Source: Bacteroidaceae bacterium (lineage in GTDB: Bacteria > Bacteroidota > Bacteroidia > Bacteroidales > Bacteroidaceae). Taken from it: a stretch of DNA of 60,704 bases. The stretch's first letter is position 1; each line of letters begins with the position of its first letter. Position numbers and translations under genes: made by a program. Positions 25,113 to 33,539 of the stretch are shown piece after piece. The notes under the pieces are model-generated. The model was given only the letters and a program-made list of their open reading frames with translations. It did no database searches and was not told where the DNA came from. The stretch spans positions 1 to 60,704 of the forward strand of contig JAFZSP010000002.1 of the NCBI GenBank assembly GCA_017619335.1. The letters run 5' to 3'.

Positions 25113-28100
25113 TTAGAGGTAAAGCTTGAATCCGAGGTTAAAACGTCTGACAGTAGGATAGGCACCGCCGCCGCCACTGAAGTTCACGCCTTCAAAGTTC
25201 GTGTTACTCTCGCGGTCGTCAGGCATCTTCGTGATCAGGAAGAGGTTGTTACCATTGAGATAAACCTTCAGGCTGGAGAAACCGATGCGCTTGATCCATC
25301 CCTTGGTCCAGGTGTAGGCCACTTCCACGTTCTTCAGGCGGAAATAGGAACCGTCATAGAGGAACTGTGTACCGTTGTTCCAGTCTTCTTCGTTCTCGGG
25401 AACAGCTGTGATGAAGCGTTGTGCAGTGACATCACCGGTATTGTCCACCGGGTTCCACAGCAGACCGTTGTCAAACGTGGTGAGGAGGTTGCTCGGGTAG
25501 GAACGGAGGGTCACATCACGAGTGACACCGGAGACGCCATAGAGCTGTGCGAAGACGCTCCATCCTTTCCATTCCCAACCGATGGTGGCATTGTAGGTGT
25601 GTTCCGGGGTGCCGGTGTAGCCGTAGGGAGCCTTGTCGTTGGTCTCGTCCACGATACCGTCACCGTTGAAATCGACCAGATAGTGGTCACCCATGAGGAC
25701 GCTACCGTCGTTCTTCTCACGGTAGGGTGCGCTGTAGAGCTCGTCATAGGTGCTGATGAATCCGTTGTCGATGAAGGAGGTGTATTGTCCCTGGGAATAA
25801 CCCTGTGCCTTGCGGTAGGAAGGAATCAAGGCGGGGTCATCCTTTAATTTAATCACGTTATGCGCGTACGTGTAGTTGCAGTTGGCCCAGATGCGCATCT
25901 TGTTACGCAGGACCTTGTTGAAGCGCAGTTCAAACTCGAAACCGGAGTTCTTGATCTTACCCTTGTTGATATCCGGGGTCTTGGCGGCACCATAGTAGGA
26001 AGGCACGGTGCGTTCGGAACCCGAAATGAAGATGTCGTTGCGGTCGTCGCGGAACCAGTCAAAGCTACCAGCGAACATGCCGCCCAGGAAGGCGTAGTCG
26101 AAACCGAGGTTCTTCTTCACCACCGTTGCCCAGCGGAGGTCGGGGCTGGCAATGCCGGATTCCTTGTAGCCGGTGAAGGGGCTGTTGGAACCGTCCAGTG
26201 CCATCGCAAAGGGACCGACCACCGACCATTCTGTCAGGTAGGCCCAGCGGGCACCAGCGTTGTCATCACCGATTTCACCGATGGAGCCACGAATCTTGAA
26301 CATATCGATAATTCCCTTGTCTCTCAGGGGTTTCATGAATTTCTCTTCAGAAATCATCCAGCCTGCAGCACCTGAACAGAAGAAGGCGAAGCGGTTGTCC
26401 GGAGAGAACTTCTGGGAGCCGTTGTAGGCACCGTTGAACTCGGCGAAGTACTTGCTCTTCAGGTCGTAGGTGGTACGGAACACCCAGTCTTCACGACGGA
26501 ACTCCAGGTCGGCGTTGCCGGCGTTGATGCGGCGCTTCCAGTTTCCCATGAGGGAGATGTTGTGGACGCCGAGCTGGCGGCCCCAGTAGAGTTGCAAGGA
26601 CATTTCCGTGGCGCGGCTGGTGCTGCTGACGCTACCGGACTGTGCACTCCACCCGCGGCTCTCATAGAAGTCAAAGCCGGTGCTGGGGAAGATTTCCGTG
26701 CCGGGAATGAACTGACCGTCCTCGGGGAGGATGTAGGCCGTCTTGGTCTGGTGCTGGTCGGCAATACCGCGGCTGCCCTCGTCAAAGCGGTTGTCCCAAG
26801 AGATGGTTCCGCGGGCTACCAGGCCTTTGGTGATGAAGTCCAGGTTCTGCTCCAGCATGAAGTCCGTATAAATGCGGGTGATGGATTTGGTCTCGTAACC
26901 GCAGGTGGCCACACTCATCGGAGAGTTCTCCACGTTGGATGCAAACAGCTTGGAGAAACCCCAGGAACCGTCGGAGTACTGCACGGGGAAGATGTTTGGC
27001 GGCATGCGGTAGGCACCCGTCCACTTCTGCTGCTGGAAGAAGACGCCGTCGTTACCGTAGTAGTAACGGGGAGCCTTCTGCTGGGCGTTGGAGCCTGCCA
27101 GGTTGACCTTGAACTGCGTGGTCTTGGTGACTTGGAAGTCCAGGTTGGAACGGACGTTCAGACGATTGTAGGAGTAACCGCCCTCGTAACCCTGGTGGTT
27201 GTCCCAGATTTTCGTCATGTCACCTTCATTCTGGAAGTCGAAGGCCACGAAGTACTTCACGAACTTGGTACCGCCGGAAATATTCAGATTAGTATTATAA
27301 GATAAGGCGTAGTCCTTGAACATCTCATCCTGCCAATCGACATTGGGATAGCGCTCGGCCTGGCTGTAGTCGCCAAGGTAGTTGCCGGCTGCATCATAGT
27401 GGGGCTTGACGGTGGTGTCCTGATTGCGGAAATTATTGATGAAGGTCTGGGGACGATAGTAGGCCCAGGAACCGGAACCGCCCAGCGCCAGCTCATGCTC
27501 AATGGCCTGGTTGCGGTACATATAACTGTCGTATGAATCATACTTGCGCGGCAGCTTGGAGACGGCCTTCAGGGTGGCATTGAAACCCACATCGATACGG
27601 GCCTTGCCTTCCTGACCGCGCTTGGTGGTGATCAGAATAACACCGTTGGCACCTTCCACACCATAGACGGCGGTGGCGGAGGCGTCCTTCAGCACGGAGA
27701 CCGTGGCCACGGAGGTGATATCCACGGACTTGATGTCACGCTTCACACCATCCACAAGGATCAGCGGCTGTGCGTCCTGGTTCCAGGCGGCAGCACCACG
27801 GATGTAGATACGCGGGTCTTCTTCACCAGGCTGACCGGACGACGCCAGGGTGGCGACGCCAGGGAGGTTACCAGTGAGGGCAGCACCCACACTACCGATA
27901 CCTGCTGCACGTTCAAGCACTTCGCCCGTGGTCTGCGTGATGGCACCCACCAACGACATTTTCTTTTGCTGACCGAAGCCGACGACAACGACTTCTTCCA
28001 TGGGGTTCTTGTCGGTGAGAACGACCTTGAAGGTGCGCTGCTTACCAACCTTGAATTCCTTCGTGTTCATTCCAACGTAGGAAACCACCAGCACCGATGA

Positions 28101-28355
28101 CTCGGAAGGCACCTTCAACACGAAGTTACCATCCATATCGGCCACCGTTCCCAGCGAGGGGCTGCCTTTCACTTTCACCGTTGCACCAGGCAAAGGCTCC
28201 TCGGTGTCATCGATGATTGAACCCTTCACCGTGATACCGCTCTGGTTGTTCTGGGCAAACAGCAAGGAGCTGAATGTGAACGCCAACAGAATCGCAGCGA
28301 GGGTCTCTCTCATCAGCTGATTGAGATTCTTCGATTTTGACAGTTTTTGATTCAT
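25113..28355 (-). CDS. xusA: SusC-like TonB-dependent outer-membrane transporter (first SusC, XusA-like)
   Basis: First gene of the PUL. In its 1080 residues the signal peptide ends near residue 35. A carboxypeptidase-regulatory-like beta-sandwich covers ~42-115 (VKGSIIDDTEEPLPGATVKV). The plug covers ~125-245 with the conserved EVVVVGFGQQKK and VLKDASATAVYGVEGANGVI motifs, and a long barrel ends NLGFKLYL. It takes up glycans bound by the SusD lid using TonB energy. A Bacteroides -7 box lies 41 bases upstream. No anti-sigma interacting (STN) domain is present, so regulation by a linked sigma/anti-sigma pair is not suggested. Confidence 0.9.
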   Translation of the reverse strand: MNQKLSKSKNLNQLMRETLAAILLAFTFSSLLFAQNNQSGITVKGSIIDDTEEPLPGATVKVKGSPSLGTVADMDGNFVLKVPSESSVLVVSYVGMNTKEFKVGKQRTFKVVLTDKNPMEEVVVVGFGQQKKMSLVGAITQTTGEVLERAAGIGSVGAALTGNLPGVATLASSGQPGEEDPRIYIRGAAAWNQDAQPLILVDGVKRDIKSVDITSVATVSVLKDASATAVYGVEGANGVILITTKRGQEGKARIDVGFNATLKAVSKLPRKYDSYDSYMYRNQAIEHELALGGSGSWAYYRPQTFINNFRNQDTTVKPHYDAAGNYLGDYSQAERYPNVDWQDEMFKDYALSYNTNLNISGGTKFVKYFVAFDFQNEGDMTKIWDNHQGYEGGYSYNRLNVRSNLDFQVTKTTQFKVNLAGSNAQQKAPRYYYGNDGVFFQQQKWTGAYRMPPNIFPVQYSDGSWGFSKLFASNVENSPMSVATCGYETKSITRIYTDFMLEQNLDFITKGLVARGTISWDNRFDEGSRGIADQHQTKTAYILPEDGQFIPGTEIFPSTGFDFYESRGWSAQSGSVSSTSRATEMSLQLYWGRQLGVHNISLMGNWKRRINAGNADLEFRREDWVFRTTYDLKSKYFAEFNGAYNGSQKFSPDNRFAFFCSGAAGWMISEEKFMKPLRDKGIIDMFKIRGSIGEIGDDNAGARWAYLTEWSVVGPFAMALDGSNSPFTGYKESGIASPDLRWATVVKKNLGFDYAFLGGMFAGSFDWFRDDRNDIFISGSERTVPSYYGAAKTPDINKGKIKNSGFEFELRFNKVLRNKMRIWANCNYTYAHNVIKLKDDPALIPSYRKAQGYSQGQYTSFIDNGFISTYDELYSAPYREKNDGSVLMGDHYLVDFNGDGIVDETNDKAPYGYTGTPEHTYNATIGWEWKGWSVFAQLYGVSGVTRDVTLRSYPSNLLTTFDNGLLWNPVDNTGDVTAQRFITAVPENEEDWNNGTQFLYDGSYFRLKNVEVAYTWTKGWIKRIGFSSLKVYLNGNNLFLITKMPDDRESNTNFEGVNFSGGGGAYPTVRRFNLGFKLYL

Positions 28356-28395
28356 TTTTTTGTTAATAAGTGATATTTTTTAGATTTTTTCTTCG

Positions 28396-28403
28396 CAAAG
28401 ATA
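28396..28403 (-). promoter_or_regulatory. -7 box TATCTTTG for the PUL
   Basis: The minus strand reads TATCTTTG, 41 bases upstream of the ATG of the first SusC gene. A -33 TTTG is not evident, which fits a promoter needing an activator. Confidence 0.55.
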
Positions 28404-28930
28404 ATACTTTTTATCTACGCGTACTTTCCTTATTTGTCACATTTAATATAAATTATGTTACAACACCTTCATCCAAGTGCCCGATGAGACAATTTTATAA
28501 CAAAATGAGACATAAACAAAAGTCCCAAGTCTCAATCTTTCACACTTTTAGCCTTTTTTAACCCAAAACGGCCATTAGAGCGACATTGTGTCCCCAATAT
28601 TTGTTTTTGTGTCCACTGACGCCGTCAATAACACATCTGGATGCCCCACCCTACCCCTTTCTACGACTTGGCACTTGCGGCCTTACGACTTCCCACCTGC
28701 GGCCATACGACTTGGCACATTCCTTTATTCGCTTGACCTCGAAGTGCCAGACGCTGCACAAATACCGCAGTACCCTTTTCCTTGTCCAACCCTTGCTGGA
28801 CAAGTCAAACCCTTGGCCTCATCTTCACCTGAGCTTAAGCGCATCCCCACTTACGCTTAACCTCATCTTCATTTGAGCTTAACCTCATTCCGCCCCGAGC
28901 TTAAGCGCGGAAAAAAATATTTTTCTTCAG

Positions 28931-28984
28931 AAAACACTACACTCTACACTAAAATGGGGGAATCAGTGTAGAGTGTAGTGTTTT
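28931..28984. repeat. Perfect 20 bp inverted repeat in a long divergent intergenic region
   Basis: AAAACACTACACTCTACACT (28931-28950) is exactly complementary to 28965-28984 around a 14-base loop. The region 28356-29335 has no convincing gene. It also holds near-direct repeats (CTTGCGGCCTTACGACTT near 28674 and CCTGCGGCCATACGACTT near 28697; several GAGCTTAA motifs at 28830-28905) and homopolymer runs at 28986-29010. It separates the minus-strand PUL from the plus-strand DUF3800 gene, so a simple convergent terminator is not expected here. Confidence 0.8.
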
Positions 28985-29204
28985 TCAAACAAAAAAAATT
29001 TTTTTTTCATGAAAACTGCATCTCGCGTCAAGATAACCGTTCCTGGGGTTCCATATAACCGTTGCTGGCCTCCAGATGCGGGCATCTAACAGCGGAAATG
29101 CCCGTATCAAACGCTCCAGACACCATTGTCTCGGACTCCACAAACCTTTATCTTGACCTATTTTACTTCATTTTCCTCTCTTCCCCTCACTTTTTTCCTT
29201 CTTT

Positions 29205-29237
29205 TTTGCGCTGTCTCGCAAAAAAGTACTATCTTTG
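29205..29237 (+). promoter_or_regulatory. Promoter of the DUF3800 gene (TTTG-N21-TATCTTTG)
   Basis: -33 TTTG at 29205-29208 and -7 TATCTTTG at 29230-29237 are separated by 21 bases, within the known Bacteroides spacing. The ATG at 29336 is ~99 bases downstream, so the mRNA has a leader of about 90 bases. Confidence 0.65.
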
Positions 29238-29335
29238 TGCCGTCCTAACAACAAAAGTTGAAAAAAAGAGCCTTTTCAGGCTCCAGAAGCCAAGGCCGGT
29301 CAATAATTGGACTTTGAAGAATAACTCTGCTAATA

Positions 29336-30196
29336 ATGTACTATATCTGGACAGACGAAAGCGATTCCCAAGGTCGGTATTATTCCAACTTTTATGGTGG
29401 AATAATGATTCTTTCTAAACACTACGAGGAGACCCTTAACAGGCTTCAGGCCGTTGTTAAGGACGTGGGGCTTGAGAAAGAAGAGATTAAATGGCAGAAA
29501 GTCAATGAATACACGGAAGAGAGATATAAAAGAATTCTGGACGTGCTATTTGCACTTCTCGGAGAAGGTAAAGCAAAGATTAGGATATTCTTCCGTCACC
29601 GTCAATTTGAACCTCAAGGTTTAACCAATGAGCAGAGGAGAAAAGAGTATCCCAAGCTTTATTATCAGTTCATTAAGAATGATTTCGGACTTATTTACAG
29701 TAATCCAAAAGGCAAGGAGATTAGAATCCGATTGTTGATAGATGATATGCCATTGAAGGGTCGTGATAAAGAAGAGTTTCTCAAAGCTATATACCGACTT
29801 AATGACCTGAAATCTTTTCAAAAAGCTAATCTGCATATTCACGAGGGTGACGTTGCTGAGGTGGATTCCAAAAAACATTTGCCATTGCAAGTAATGGATT
29901 TGGTGCTGGGTTCTATGTGTTTCCGACTGAATGACAAACAAAAAGAACGTAGCATAGACGGTTCACGAGCAAAACGTAACATCGTGAAAGAGAGAATCTA
30001 CAAATATATTAGGGATAAAATATGTGTATTATACCCAGGCTTTAACATTGGTGTTACAACACCTATTACTAAGCAGCCTGATTTGTGGGAAATGCCTTAT
30101 CTGCATTGGAATTTCGTTCCTACCAACTATAAGAAAAACGAGTCGTTAACGAAGCGTCACAAAAAAGAAACAGCCCCGTGCAACCTACACAAGTGA
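29336..30196 (+). CDS. DUF3800 domain protein (RNase H-like fold), 286 residues
   Basis: The N terminus YYIWTDESDSQGRYYSNFYG matches the DUF3800 signature (Y-x-DES/G at residues 7-9). Further acidic residues in LLIDDMPLKG (~residue 140) and LQVMDLVLGSMCFRLN (~185-200) match the other conserved blocks. The family has a predicted RNase H-like nuclease core and is common near restriction and other defence genes and in mobile elements. The coding DNA is AT-richer than the neighbouring PUL. A small hairpin (GCTACG-TCAA-CGTAGC, 30197-30212) lies right after the stop. It has its own promoter, so a link to the methylase operon downstream is only positional. Confidence 0.75.
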   Translation: MYYIWTDESDSQGRYYSNFYGGIMILSKHYEETLNRLQAVVKDVGLEKEEIKWQKVNEYTEERYKRILDVLFALLGEGKAKIRIFFRHRQFEPQGLTNEQRRKEYPKLYYQFIKNDFGLIYSNPKGKEIRIRLLIDDMPLKGRDKEEFLKAIYRLNDLKSFQKANLHIHEGDVAEVDSKKHLPLQVMDLVLGSMCFRLNDKQKERSIDGSRAKRNIVKERIYKYIRDKICVLYPGFNIGVTTPITKQPDLWEMPYLHWNFVPTNYKKNESLTKRHKKETAPCNLHK

Positions 30197-30440
30197 GCTA
30201 CGTCAACGTAGCCTTTCAGTTGCAAAGGACTTATTTCTGCTGCAAAAGTACAGACTTCTTCTGATTCGTGCAAATTTTTCTGCACTTTTCTGCTGATGAC
30301 CGCACTTTTTCCCTCGTTTTTTCTCCTTTTGATGAAAATCAAGGGGGCCGCAGAGCCCATTTTCTTCCGATTTTCCCCTTTTTTGACCCTCCCTCGTCAC
30401 TTTTTCCCCTTTCCTTTCGTTACCTTTCAAACCTTTTCTG

Positions 30441-30448
30441 TATCTTTG
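30441..30448 (+). promoter_or_regulatory. -7 box TATCTTTG of the methylase-helicase-GIY-YIG operon
   Basis: TATCTTTG matches TAnnTTTG. A transcript would start near 30455 and carry a leader of about 295-320 bases before the first methylase ATG. A weak TTTC stands where -33 TTTG is expected. The preceding stretch 30213-30440 is T-rich with no gene seen. Confidence 0.6.
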
Positions 30449-30552
30449 TCCCCGAAAAGGGCATGAAGTCCCTGTAAAGGGATGCAAACTCAGCGGAGGT
30501 GCCCGATTCAAATCTTAATGGTATAATAACAGCACATTAGCAGTTATTCGGA

Positions 30553-30752
30553 GAATGTAGAAACGTGACAAATTTCTAAAATATACTCGAATAATGAATA
30601 AGTGAAATGTGTCTGCGCTTGATAGCGTGGACATTCACTTATCTTCGAGTTGGGCAATGTCACGGCCTCTACATTCGGTAAGCGTAGGTGTTCACGCTTT
30701 TCGTGTGTAGAGGCCTGTGATAAGCCCAGAAGAATCCAGATAAGTGCAATGT
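30553..30752 (+). promoter_or_regulatory. Structured 5' leader with two mutually exclusive nested hairpins
   Basis: Six arms are visible: A 30553-30570, D 30586-30610, E 30631-30649, B 30658-30676, C 30706-30720, F 30738-30752. E is complementary to both D and F; B is complementary to both A and C. One conformer is A[D-E]B, the other E[B-C]F. The second buries the ATG at 30749 and lies just before that at 30773. The inner loop of B-C holds another stem (AAGCGT/ACGCTT). Viewed as DNA, this is three copies of a ~50-60 bp element in plus, minus, plus orientation. The stretch 30455-30552 may also be structured (GGGCA...TGCCC). Confidence 0.75.
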
Positions 30753-30772
30753 TGCATAAACATGTGATTCTC

Positions 30773-33526
30773 ATGGCTGCTATCAAGACGGCCAAGACCT
30801 ACGTGGAGATAGGTCTGGGTTTGGAGGCATTCAAGGGACGTTTTCCCATAGAGGAGATACCCTATATGCTGATGAGCGCTATCGGAGCTTCGCCTACTAT
30901 ATTACAAAGGTATAGAGAGGGCAAAGGCACGGTGGCTTCGTTCAATGGTCTGCTTATCAAGAACATCCTTGCATATCGACAGGTTCGAACCACGAGGATG
31001 AATGAAGAATTGGAGGCGATGAAGCGCGACAAGTGGGTCGTGAAGAATCGTCCGGCTATCCTTGCTGTATCGGATGGCGAAATCATCAAGGCTTTTGACC
31101 CAGCAGTGGAAGAGACCTACGAAAACCATCTGGACAATCTCTACACGGACTATGAGTTTTTCTCTCCCATGTGGGGCGTGCGAAAGATTCGCAATATTGA
31201 GGAGAATGATGCCGACGTGAAGGCGGCCTACAAGATGGCACAGATCCATGATGAGATACGCCGCCACAACCATATCAGCATCACAGACGACACCCACGAC
31301 CTGAATATTTTCATGTCACGCCTGTTGTTCTGCTTCTTTGCAGAAGATACTGGCATCTTCGAGAAGGACCTGTTCACTAATGCCATCAATAACACCACTC
31401 GCACAGACGGCACAGACCTTCAGGAGTTCTTCGACGGTGCTTTCCGCACAATGGACATGAATTTGCGTATCGGCGTGAACAGCCGTTGGGCGCAGTTCCC
31501 CTACGTGAATGGCGGCTTGTTCTCAAAGAAAATTCAGATACCCAAGATGAATGCTCGCATCCGAAAGCTTGTCTTGGACTGTGGAGCGCTGAACTGGGGC
31601 AAAATCAATCCGGACATCTTTGGTTCTATGATTCAGGCTGTTGTCACGCCTGAATTGCGCAGCGGCTTGGGTATTCACTACACCAGTGTCTCGAACATCA
31701 AGAAGGTCATCAACCCACTCTTTCTGGATGAACTTTATGGCGAATATCGCGAGTTGGAACGCAAGCAGAAGGAGCAGGACAGTCTCTTTGACAAATCTGC
31801 AGTAGGACGCGGAAGTTATTATGACAGTTGCACCTCCCTTGTTCGGAAATGCCAGCGCCTGTTGAAGCGAATGAGCCGGATGAAGTTCTTCGACCCGGCC
31901 TGCGGAAGCGGCAACTTCCTGATTATCTCCTATAAGGAACTGCGTCTGTTAGAGATGAAAGTGCTGAAACTGATGCAACGGATGACTCCAGACATACAAA
32001 TGCAGTTCATCGATGGCAGCATCATCAGCATCAATCAGTTCTACGGACTTGAGATTAACGACTTCACCTGCGAGACAGCTATCCTCTCGCTGTGGTTGGC
32101 CGAGCATCAGATGAACAGTCTATTCATGAAAGACTTTGGTGTAAACATTAAGGCGCTACCCTTGAAGTCGAACAACAACTTCCATTGTGGCAATGCCTGC
32201 CGAGTGGATTGGAACAAGGTATGTCCGCACAAAGCAGATGAAGAGGTCTATGTGATGGGGAATCCGCCGTACCTGGGAAGTTCTTTGCAAGAAGAGAGTC
32301 ATAAGGCAGATATGGGAGTAGTATTCAAAGGCATTGACGGATGGAAGAATCTTGATTATATAACTTGTTGGTTTTATCTTGGTACCTTATTTATTAAAGG
32401 TACGCGAGGGAAGTTGGCTTTTGTGTCAACGAACTCTATAACCCAAGGTGAACAAGTTGTTCTTTTGTGGCCTCATATATTTCAGAATGAGGTCTGTATC
32501 TCATTTGCTTATATAAGTTTCAAATGGACTAATAATGCAAAGTACAATGCTGGTGTTACCTGTGTGATTATTGGACTAGAGACAATCGATAATCATAAAG
32601 ATTCCGATTTATACAAGAGTGATGGCACTATCATCACATTAAAGAGCATATCGCCATATTTGTTTGAGTTTAGTTCTGATACTATTGTAAGAAAACAAAG
32701 TCATTCTTTTTTTGATGTTTCCCCGATGGATTATGGAAGTAAAGCAACAGATGGAGGACATTTGATTCTGGATGTTTATTCCAAGAACAAGCTGCTTGAT
32801 ACTTTTCCAGAAGCAAGCGTCTTTATAAAACGATATGTTGGATCTGATGACTTTATAAATAATGAGGAACGATTCTGTCTATGGATAGAGGACGAAGATT
32901 TAGAATTCGCAAAAAGAATACCTGAAATAGATAGAAGGATAGAAGCTGTGAGGGCTATGCGATTGGCTAGCAAGAAAGCTGCCACTAGAAAGGACGCGGA
33001 TAGAGCACATCAACTTGCAGAACGGAGATACAATGAAAGCAAATGCATTTTGGTTCCACGTGTCTCATCAGAGAATAGAGATTATATACCAATTGGATAT
33101 TTAGCAGAAGGAACAGTCGTTGCAGATTCAGCCTTTGCCATCTACAATGCCCCCGAATGGCTCTTCGGCATCCTTACCTCCGCTATGCACATGGCTTGGG
33201 TGCGTGCTATAGGTGGCCGATTGAAAACCGACTATCGCTATTCGGCTGGCCTATGTTACAATCCTTTCCCCTTCCCAAAACTCACTCCCGCTCAAAAGCA
33301 GGAGATTGAAGATGCGGCTTGGGAGGTCTTGGGCGCTCGCGAAGCACATATAGGAAAGACGTTGGCAGAACTCTATGACCCCGAGACGATGCCCGCAGAC
33401 TTGCGTGAGGCGCATCATCAGCTGGACCTCATCGTAGATCGCTGCTATCGCGAACGGCCTTTCGCTGATGAGAACGAGCGGCTGGAACTACTTTTGAAGC
33501 TTTATGATAAAATGACTAAACACTAA
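30773..33526 (+). CDS. MmeI-like (type IIL-type) DNA N6-adenine methyltransferase without visible nuclease domain
   Basis: The protein (917 residues from ATG 30773; ATG 30749 is also possible) has the type IIL layout: a helical spacer (~130-340, with HDLNIFMSRLLFCFFAEDTG and PYVNGGLF), SAM motif DPACGSGNFL from residue 374, catalytic NPPY at 497-500, then a target-recognition region and a C-terminal domain ending KLYDKMTKH. Type IIL enzymes carry a PD-(D/E)xK nuclease at the N terminus. Here the first ~120 residues show no D...ExK and look replaced. The recognition region (32280-33130) is clearly AT-richer than the rest. Nuclease activity is presumably supplied by the downstream genes. Confidence 0.85.
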   Translation: MAAIKTAKTYVEIGLGLEAFKGRFPIEEIPYMLMSAIGASPTILQRYREGKGTVASFNGLLIKNILAYRQVRTTRMNEELEAMKRDKWVVKNRPAILAVSDGEIIKAFDPAVEETYENHLDNLYTDYEFFSPMWGVRKIRNIEENDADVKAAYKMAQIHDEIRRHNHISITDDTHDLNIFMSRLLFCFFAEDTGIFEKDLFTNAINNTTRTDGTDLQEFFDGAFRTMDMNLRIGVNSRWAQFPYVNGGLFSKKIQIPKMNARIRKLVLDCGALNWGKINPDIFGSMIQAVVTPELRSGLGIHYTSVSNIKKVINPLFLDELYGEYRELERKQKEQDSLFDKSAVGRGSYYDSCTSLVRKCQRLLKRMSRMKFFDPACGSGNFLIISYKELRLLEMKVLKLMQRMTPDIQMQFIDGSIISINQFYGLEINDFTCETAILSLWLAEHQMNSLFMKDFGVNIKALPLKSNNNFHCGNACRVDWNKVCPHKADEEVYVMGNPPYLGSSLQEESHKADMGVVFKGIDGWKNLDYITCWFYLGTLFIKGTRGKLAFVSTNSITQGEQVVLLWPHIFQNEVCISFAYISFKWTNNAKYNAGVTCVIIGLETIDNHKDSDLYKSDGTIITLKSISPYLFEFSSDTIVRKQSHSFFDVSPMDYGSKATDGGHLILDVYSKNKLLDTFPEASVFIKRYVGSDDFINNEERFCLWIEDEDLEFAKRIPEIDRRIEAVRAMRLASKKAATRKDADRAHQLAERRYNESKCILVPRVSSENRDYIPIGYLAEGTVVADSAFAIYNAPEWLFGILTSAMHMAWVRAIGGRLKTDYRYSAGLCYNPFPFPKLTPAQKQEIEDAAWEVLGAREAHIGKTLAELYDPETMPADLREAHHQLDLIVDRCYRERPFADENERLELLLKLYDKMTKH

Positions 33527-33539
33527 AACTAAAGATAAG

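Noticed and set aside
30455..30540. tRNA-like or attachment-site remnant (GATTCAAATC)
   Set aside because: The bases around the T-loop-like string do not form a stem, and no acceptor or anticodon arm is seen.
30553..30752. Retron msr-msd RNA
   Set aside because: Nested repeats recall a retron, but no reverse transcriptase gene lies nearby.
30650..30772. Longer N terminus of the methylase from TTG 30650
   Set aside because: This part codes through the hairpin leader, has no resemblance to the family and starts with TTG.
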